Of a stretch of DNA of 64,000 bases, positions 57,583-64,000 are shown in pieces. A program made the position numbers and the translations under genes. The first letter of the stretch is position 1. Each line of letters opens with the position of its first letter. The stretch lies in assembly GCA_963698395.1 (NCBI GenBank), contig CAVOQQ010000003.1, positions 868,001 to 932,000 on the forward strand. Reading direction: 5' to 3'. This DNA comes from JBBQUN01 sp963698395. GTDB lineage: Bacteria; Actinomycetota; Acidimicrobiia; Acidimicrobiales; SZUA-35. Under the pieces are notes generated by a model that saw nothing but the letters and a program-made list of their open reading frames with translations, ran no database searches and was not told where the DNA came from.

Positions 57583-59059
57583 ATGGCCACCAACGCCTAC
57601 ATCCCCCACGCAGCGGGTTACGTCGACAACGAGGGCCCCAAGGTCGTCAGTAGTCGGTTCACCTACGAAGACTCCTTCACCCTTGATCGGTTCCTGGCGA
57701 CCGACGGGTACGCCGCGCTGAAGAAGGCGCTGACCATGTCACCAGCCGAGGTCGCCGGTGAGGTCAAAGAGGCCGTGCTCCTCGGCCGCGGCGGCGCCGG
57801 CTTCCCCGCCGGCATCAAGTGGGGATTCATGCCGCCGGTCTGGCCCCGCTATCTCGTCGTCAACGGCGACGAGTCCGAGCCCGGCACCTACAAAGACCGC
57901 CTGCTCATGGAGCGTGATCCGCACCAGCTCATCGAGGGCTCCGTCATCACCTGCTACGCGCTCGGGTCTCAACCAGTGCTTCTTGTACATCCGAGGCGAG
58001 ATGGCCTTGGCCCAAGAGCGAGTCGCTCAGGCGCTCAACGAGGCGTACGCCGCCGGCTACGTCGGCAAGAACATCCTTGGTTCCGACGTCTCGATCGACG
58101 TCGTACTCCACTGGGGGGCCGGCGCCTACATCGTCGGCGAAGAGACGGCGCTCATCGAATCGCTCGAAGGCAATCGTGGGATGCCGCGTCTGAAGCCGCC
58201 CTTCTTCCCCGCGGCCAAGGGCCTCTATCTCAAGCCGACCATCGTGAACAACGTCGAGACCCTGGCCAATGTGCCGTGGATCGTGAACCACGGACCCATC
58301 GAATACAAGAAGATGGGTTCCGAGGCATCGCCCGGCACCCGCATGGTCGCGGTCAGCGGCCACGTGAACCGCCCCGGCGTCTACGAAGTCGAGCAGGGCG
58401 TCACCACGTTCCGAGATCTCTTCTACGGCGACAACTTCGGCCAGGGGATCAAGGACGGCAACGAACTCAAGGCGTTCGTCCCCGGTGGCGGTTCCGCTCC
58501 CTGGTTCTTCCCCGAACAGCTCGACGTCCCTCTCGAAGCCCGGGTTGCCGGCGCCGAGGGCTCGATGCTCGGTTCCGGTGCCATCATCGTGATGGACCAC
58601 ACCTCGTGCGCGGTGAAGTCGGCGCTTCGTCTCGTTCGTTTCTACGCTCGCGAGTCGTGCGGCAAGTGCACGCCGTGCCGTGAAGGCACCAACTGGGAAG
58701 AGAAGGTGCTCCAGCGCATTCTCGACGGCCACGGTCGACCCGACGACCTCGAGCTGCTGCTCTCGATCGGCGAGAACATCAGTCCCGGGCCCTATCCCGT
58801 TGCTGCTCACCCCGAAGCCGGCCTCACGGCCGTGCCCTTCCCGCCGAAGCAGACCACGATCTGTCCACTGGGCCCATCATCGGTCGCCCCGATCACCTCG
58901 GCCATCCGGCGATTCCGAGACGAGTTCGAAGCGAAGATCGCGGCCAACCCGGCCAACACCGCCGCCGCAGCAACATCAGCATCCGCAGCAACATCAGCAT
59001 CCGCAGCAACATCAGCATCCGCAGCAACATCAGCATCCGCTGTGTCAGGAGCGCACTGA
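57583..59059 (+). CDS. nuoF: NADH-quinone oxidoreductase subunit F (apparent frameshift)
   Basis: About 491 residues when repaired. FMN/NADH site LGRGGAGFPAGIKWGF, VVNGDESEPGTYKDR, and the N3 cluster in ESCGKCTPCREGTNW plus TICPLGPSS. At 57964-57966 a GGG run has one base too many: frame 1 reads ITCYALG and then breaks, while the next frame continues LNQCFLYIRGEMALAQ. The downstream sequence is intact, so this is likely a homopolymer error. The C-terminus carries four 18-bp DNA repeats (58967-59038). Confidence 0.9.
58967..59038. repeat. Four 18-bp tandem repeats at the 3' end of nuoF
   Basis: Unit GCAGCAACATCAGCATCC, copies at 58967, 58985, 59003 and 59021, all perfect. In frame it encodes repeats of an Ala/Thr/Ser hexapeptide as a flexible tail after the last cluster domain. 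Confidence 0.92.
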
Positions 59060-61498
59060 TGACCGCCACCGACCCAACGCCAGCCGTCACCGGTGTGCCG
59101 TTCGTGCTCAACGGCACCCCCTGTGAGGCCAACGAAGGCGAGCTGCTGATCGACGCGGCCGAACGCAACGGCGTCCACATCCCCCGCTTCTGCTACCACC
59201 CACGGATGACACCGGTGGGCATGTGTCGCATGTGTCTCGTCGAGGTCGACGGCGGACGCGGACCGAGCCTGCAGCCGAGCTGCATGTTGCCGGTCACTCC
59301 CGACATGAAGGTGAACACCGAGGTCGAGTCGGCCAAGGCCGCCCAAGACGGTGTCCTCGAACTGTTGCTCATCAACCATCCGCTCGACTGCCCGGTCTGT
59401 GACAAGGGCGGCGAGTGTCCGCTGCAAGACAACGCCTACGCGTACGGGCCCGGCGAGAGCCGCTTCGTCGAAGAGAAGCGGCACTACGAAAAGCCGATCC
59501 CGATCAGCGATCTGGTGTACCTCGACCGCGAGCGATGCATCCTGTGCGATCGCTGCACTCGTTTCTCCAAAGAGGTCGCCGGCGACCCGCTCATCCACTT
59601 CATCGGGCGCGGTGCCGACACCCAGGTCAACACCTTTCCCGATCATCCGTTCTCGTCGTACTTCAGTGGCAACACCGTGCAGATCTGCCCGGTCGGGGCG
59701 TTGACGGCCGAGCCCTACCGGTTCAAGGCTCGCCCCTGGGACCTGGCCGAGAACGAGTCCACCTCGACCGTCGACGCCTCCGGCGCACGAGTGGTGATGC
59801 AGTCGTCGCGTGACCGCCTCCTTCGGGTGCTCGGGGTGGATTCCGACGCCGTCAACTGGTCGTGGCTGTCCGACAAGGAGCGCTTCGCCTACGAAGCGAC
59901 CAATTCCGACGAGCGGCTTCGGGTGCCGCTCACCCGCACGAGCAACGGCGCGGATCTCGAACCCACTCGTTGGGCCTCGGCTGCCAAGACCGTTGCCGCG
60001 GCGATCGAAGCAGACCCCGATCGAGTCGGCGTGCTCGGCGGTGCGCGCCTGCCGGTCGAAGGGCAGTACGCCTGGTCGAAGCTGTTGCGCTCGGTCGCCG
60101 GTGTCACCAACATCGATGCCCAACTCTCCGATGGGCTTCCCGATCGAGCGATCCTGGCCATGCCTCGCGCCACCATCGCCGAAACCGTCGCACCCGGTGG
60201 TGTGATCGTCCTGCTCGGCGCCGATCCCAAGGAAGAGCTGCCAACGCTGTTTCTGCGTCTGCGCCATGCGGCGGAGTTCGACGGCGCCTCGATCATCGAG
60301 ATCACCCCGACCGCCACCTCGCTGTTGCCGCACGCTGCCGCTTCGCTGCGACCCTTGCCGGGCAATGCCGGCGTGGTGGCCGACGCGATCGCCACCGGCG
60401 ATCTCAACCGCTCGATTCCCGGGGTCAACCCCGCCGCGCTGGCCAAGGCGGGTGAGCTCATCACCTCGGGCCGTCCGGTCACGGTGGTGCTCGGTCGAGC
60501 CAACCTCGCCGAAGACGCCTCGTTCGCTCTGGCTGCGGTCGAGCACCTGCGCAAAGCGGCACCGCACCTGAAGGTGCTGCCTGCCCTCCGGCGCGGCAAC
60601 ATCATGGGTGCGCTCGAACTCGGACTCACTCCCGGCGTCGACACTCGTGGCGACGCGTTGGTCGAGCCTGGTCTCGACGCCGACGCCATGCTGCGACGCT
60701 GCTGCGAACGGTGTCATCAAGACCCTCGTCCTGCTCGGGGCCGACCCGCTCGTCGACCACCCCAACCGAGCGCTGGTCGAGGAAGCCTTCGACAGCGTCG
60801 AGACCATCATCTCGGTCGATCTCTTCCTGACCGAGTCGTCGAGCCGAGCGCAGGTCGTGCTTCCCGCCGCGGCCTTCGGCGAGGTCGACGGCAGTTTCGT
60901 CAACATCGAGGGGCGCATCAGTCCGCTCCAGGCGAAGGTCACGCCGCCGGGCCAAGCACGCGCCGATTGGATGATCGCCACCGAAGTGGCAGCAGCCATG
61001 GGCGCCGACCTCGGTTTCGGCACGCTCGCCGAGTTGCGGGCCGACCTCACGGCCAACGTGCGCTCCTTTGCCGCAGTCGATTTCGACGCTCTCCTGACTG
61101 CCGCCGACGGACCGTTGCTCGATATCGGCCGAGATTGGACCGTGCCATCTGCCGCATCGGTCGTCGCGCCCGCCGCAGACGGCTACGGTCTCCGACTGGT
61201 GATTGATCGAAAGCTCTGGGATCTCGGAACAACCGTGCAACAGTCGGCGTCGCTCGCGCACCTGCCGTCAGAGGCCAGGCTCGAGCTTTCGCCGTCTGAC
61301 TTCGCCGCTCTCGGCGTTGCTGCGGGCAGCGAGGTCACCATCGAGTTTGCCGGCGGGAAGGTGACAGCGCCGGTCGGTTCGTCGCCTGCCGTTGCCAAGG
61401 GCACCGCACGAGTGCCGTTCCGATTGCCCGGCTTCGATCCCGGTGTCCTGGTATCCACTGACCGACTGGTCACCGACCTGCGAGTGACGGCAAGCTGA
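59059..61498 (+). CDS. nuoG: NADH-quinone oxidoreductase subunit G (apparent frameshift)
   Basis: About 812 residues when repaired. N-terminal 2Fe-2S domain (CYHPRMTPVGMCRMCLVEV), the His-Cys cluster HPLDCPVCDKGGECPLQD, the 4Fe-4S CILCDRCTRFSKEV and ICPVGALTAE, then a molybdopterin-oxidoreductase-like domain. Near 60691-60700 the frame shifts by one extra base: frame 1 ends ADAMLRRCC while the next frame continues AAANGVIKTLVLLGADPLV. Later sequence (GSFVNIEGRISPLQAK) is normal. One-base overlaps with nuoF and nuoH. Confidence 0.9.
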
Positions 61499-62792
61499 TG
61501 GGACATCCATTTCTCCGTGACGGCGTCGACTTCTGGGACTTCGTGATCGTGGTCGTCATGGTCGTCGCTGCCTTCGCCATCTGCCTCGTGGCCACCATGT
61601 TCATGGTCTGGTACGAACGCAAGGTCGTCAGTCGCCTGCAGAACCGCATCGGCCCGAACGTCGCCGGTCCCTTCGGCTTGTTCCAGACCCTGGCCGACGG
61701 CACCAAGCTCTTCATGAAGGAAGACATCATCCCCACCAAGGCGGATCGCTTCGTCTTCCAGCTGGCGCCGTATCTGTCGTTGGTACCGGCGTTCCTGACG
61801 TTCACCCTCATCCCGATCGCCGGCAACTTCGGTGAGGGTGGATCCGGTTCGAGCACCATCGGAGGCCGTGAGTTCTACTGGCAGGTGGCCGATGTCCCGG
61901 TCGGCATCCTCTTTTCTTGGCCATGAGCTCGATCGGTATCTACGGCGTCATGCTCGCCGGCTGGTCATCGGGATCCAAGTACCCGCTGCTCGGTTCGATC
62001 CGTGCCACGGCGCAGGCCATCTCCTATGAAGCGGCGCTCGGTCTCTCGCTGGCGGCGGTCATCATGGTGGCCGGTTCACTGAGCACGCACCAGATCGTGG
62101 CCAACCAGGTCGGTGGTATCCAGAACTGGCACCTCGTGGCCACCGGCGTGATTCCGTTCCTGGTCTTCTTGATCGCCGGCACCGCCGAGCTCAACCGGCC
62201 GCCCTTCGACCTGGTCGAGGCCGAGCAGGAACTGGTTGGTGGTTTCCACACCGAGTACTCCTCGATTCGTTTCGCCTTGTTCTTTCTCGCCGAGTTCATG
62301 AACACCGTCACCATGTCGGCCATCATCGTCACCCTCTTCTTCGGCGGGCCGTCGCCGCTGTTCGACATCCCCTTCACCGACGTCTCGCTCGGAGCCTTCG
62401 GTGGGTTGCTCTGGTTCTTGTTCAAGCTGAATTTCTTCCTGTTCACCTTCGTCTGGTTCCGGGCCACGCTGCCTCGGTTGCGCTACGACCAGCTGATGGA
62501 CCTCGGCTGGAAGCTGCTCATCCCCCTGTCCCTCGGTTGGCTGCTCGTCCTCGGCGCCATTCGCATCTCCCAAGACGGCAACCTGGGGATCACCGACGAC
62601 GCGACGGCCGACACCCTGATCGCCATCATGATCGCCATCGTCGGCCTCGGGATCGGCGCTTCGCTGGTGGTCAAGGCGTCGAAGAACGCTCGCCAAGACC
62701 GTCTCGAGAAAGCCGGCCTCGCAGTCGTTCCCACCCTCGCGGGAGCCACGACCCCACGGGCGACCGCACCCGCCACCGGAGCTGATCACTGA
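61498..62792 (+). CDS. nuoH: NADH-quinone oxidoreductase subunit H (apparent frameshift)
   Basis: About 431 residues when repaired, eight membrane helices. NRIGPNVAGPFGLFQTLADG, KLFMKEDIIP, then after the break AMSSIGIYGVMLAGWSSGSK, AQAISYEAALGL, AELNRPPFDLVEAEQELVGG and FHTEYSSIRF. The T run at 61912-61915 appears one T short: restoring it gives GILFFLAMSS. The C-terminal extension (about 60 residues) is Ala/Thr rich. Confidence 0.9.
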
Positions 62793-63463
62793 TGGGTTAC
62801 CTCGAAGGATTCGCCGTCACGTTCAAGAAGTGGGGCGAAGGCGTCACCACTCGTGAGTACCGGGGTGGGCGGCCCGGTGAAAAGGCCGACACCAAGGCGC
62901 CCAAGCCGCCACGGCTCCATGGTCGCCACGTGCTGAATCGCTACGAAGACGGCATGGAGAAGTGCATCGGCTGCGAGCTCTGTGCCGGCGTGTGCCCGGC
63001 CAAGTGCATCTACGTCCGAGGCGCCGACAACCCGGTCGATGATCCCAAGTCACCCGGTGAGCGGTTCGGGTTCATCTACGAGATCAACTATCTGCGTTGC
63101 ATCCACTGCGACCTGTGCGTCGAGGCGTGCCCGACCCAGGCGATCACCGAAACCAAGCTCTTCGAGTTCTCGTTCACCAATCGCAGCGACGCCATCTACA
63201 CCAAGAACGAACTCCTGGTCGGCGACGACGGCAAGCCCCAGTTCCTGCCGTGGGAAGACTGGCGGCCCGGCGACGACGAGCACACCTCGGGATGGATGCG
63301 GGCCACCTCCTCGTCGGGCAAGGCGTCCTACGAGGGAACGGTCGGCTGGGCCGGCGAGCTCGGCTACGGCGTCCGCGCCCCCGAACAGGGGCAGCATGGC
63401 GAAGATCCCGAACCCGAGGTCGTCAGCCACGACGACCACGACAGCCACGGAGGTCATCACTGA
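62792..63463 (+). CDS. nuoI: NADH-quinone oxidoreductase subunit I
   Basis: 223 residues. Two 4Fe-4S sites: CIGCELCAGVCPAKCIYV and CIHCDLCVEACPTQAI. N-terminal helix KKWGEGVTTREYRG docks to the membrane arm. The C-terminus is extended by about 60 residues and ends in a His/Asp-rich tail (HDDHDSHGGHH). Starts on the nuoH stop codon. Confidence 0.95.
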   Translation: MGYLEGFAVTFKKWGEGVTTREYRGGRPGEKADTKAPKPPRLHGRHVLNRYEDGMEKCIGCELCAGVCPAKCIYVRGADNPVDDPKSPGERFGFIYEINYLRCIHCDLCVEACPTQAITETKLFEFSFTNRSDAIYTKNELLVGDDGKPQFLPWEDWRPGDDEHTSGWMRATSSSGKASYEGTVGWAGELGYGVRAPEQGQHGEDPEPEVVSHDDHDSHGGHH

Positions 63464-64000
63464 TGGATGTCGCAGTCTTCATCGTCTCGGCGATCATCGT
63501 CATCGGCGGTGCGATCGGTGTGGTGGTCAACCCCAACCCGGTTCGTGCTGCGCTGTCACTCGTCGCCAGCTTCTTCGGCGTTGCGGTGCTCTTCGTGCTC
63601 CAAGAGGCGCACTTTCTCGCGCTCGTCCAGGTGGTCGTCTACGCCGGTGCCATCGTGGTGCTGTTCCTCTTCGTCATCATGCTCCTCGGTGTCGACAAGG
63701 TCGAAGACATCCAGACCGAGCCGTTGGTGAATCAGCGGCCCGCCGCCTTCGCCGGCGGTGCGCTCTTGTTCCTCCTGATTCTCGGTGGGCTCTTCCTGTC
63801 GGGGTCCGATGATGGCAAGGGCGCCGTCGCGATCACCGGCCAGCCCGAGATGAGCCAGGCGCTCGACGCTCCCGGGATCAAGGCCGGCAGTCCGTCCTCG
63901 GACGACCCGGCCAACCTCCAGGAGCCCGATTCCAACATCGTGGCGCTGGCGCGAGATCTCTTCACCCGTAACCTCTTCGCCTTCGAGGCCACTGCCTTGT
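63463..64000 (+). CDS. nuoJ: NADH-quinone oxidoreductase subunit J, partial (3' end beyond window)
   Basis: Open to the window end (179 residues visible). VAVFIVSAIIVIGGAIGVVV, AALSLVASFFGVAVLFVLQE, AHFLALVQVVVYAGAIVVLF and FVIMLLG are the helices III-type landmarks of NuoJ, followed by an Asp/Gly-rich loop and LARDLFTRNLFAFEATAL. The ATG shares one base with the nuoI stop (TGATG). Antiporter-like genes nuoK to nuoN are expected just outside. Confidence 0.92.
   Translation, partial: MDVAVFIVSAIIVIGGAIGVVVNPNPVRAALSLVASFFGVAVLFVLQEAHFLALVQVVVYAGAIVVLFLFVIMLLGVDKVEDIQTEPLVNQRPAAFAGGALLFLLILGGLFLSGSDDGKGAVAITGQPEMSQALDAPGIKAGSPSSDDPANLQEPDSNIVALARDLFTRNLFAFEATAL

Noticed and set aside
57583..62792. 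Pseudogenisation of complex I
   Set aside because: Three isolated one-base indels, two of them in homopolymers, with all cluster and quinone-site motifs intact on both sides; sequencing error is simpler.

Overview
The window looks like the chromosome of an uncultured or little-studied actinobacterium of the Acidimicrobiia (Ilumatobacter-like) type. Evidence: high GC, mycothiol glycosyltransferase MshA, a WhiB iron-sulfur regulator, an F420-type luciferase-like oxidoreductase, an RsiG-type anti-sigma factor, ClpS next to a DUF2017 protein, and many genes whose start codon lies 6-8 bases after a TANNNT -10 box (leaderless transcripts). The class assignment is an inference. I see no mobile element, prophage or CRISPR array.

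Layout. 1-2 kb: the 5' part of a tRNA-Glu, then DUF2017, clpS and heme A synthase ctaA on the minus strand. 2-11.5 kb: cytochrome oxidase block ctaB, a subunit I-like protein lacking every heme and copper ligand, a subunit III-like protein, an unknown membrane protein, then ctaC-ctaD-ctaE-ctaF-ctaG. 11.6-28.4 kb: mixed small operons: an ABC exporter with an apparent frameshift, pdxH, an F420-type oxidoreductase, a poly-gamma-glutamate hydrolase-like protein, tlpA-ccdA, whiB, a new small protein with its own terminator, a thioesterase, orn, dut, an anti-sigma-like protein, an acyl-ACP desaturase, a HupE-like protein, two flavodoxin-fold quinone reductases, two glutaminyl cyclotransferases. 28.5-36.9 kb: tRNA-Lys, a lipoprotein, a YgjP-like hydrolase, a histidine phosphatase, a MoaD-like protein, RsiG, an XRE regulator, mshA, a YbjN protein, proC, a SAM hydrolase and a tiny membrane peptide. 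37-44 kb: a secreted CAP protein, then rex-hemA-hemC-hemD-hemB-hemL. 44-46.5 kb: a large secreted metalloprotease with DUF4214 repeats. 46.7-53.9 kb: a menaquinol-cytochrome c reductase locus of b6f-like, split-cytochrome-b design with extra ferredoxin, cytochrome c and membrane subunits. 54-64 kb: nuoA to nuoJ, cut off by the window end.

Most of the window serves aerobic respiration: complex I, a cytochrome bc complex, a caa3-type oxidase, heme A and protoheme synthesis, thioredoxin-type maturation proteins and the redox sensor Rex. A near-consensus Rex operator sits on the -10 box of the bc-complex operon, so the NADH/NAD+ sensor encoded 10 kb upstream probably controls that complex. Less expected observations are the ligand-free oxidase paralogue, a short IPxHLLxRSKxAK-like motif shared by two bc-complex proteins and one unrelated small protein, and the c-di-GMP signature in RsiG. 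Four genes (nuoF, nuoG, nuoH and the ABC ATPase) carry single-base frameshifts in otherwise intact sequence, which I read as assembly or sequencing errors.
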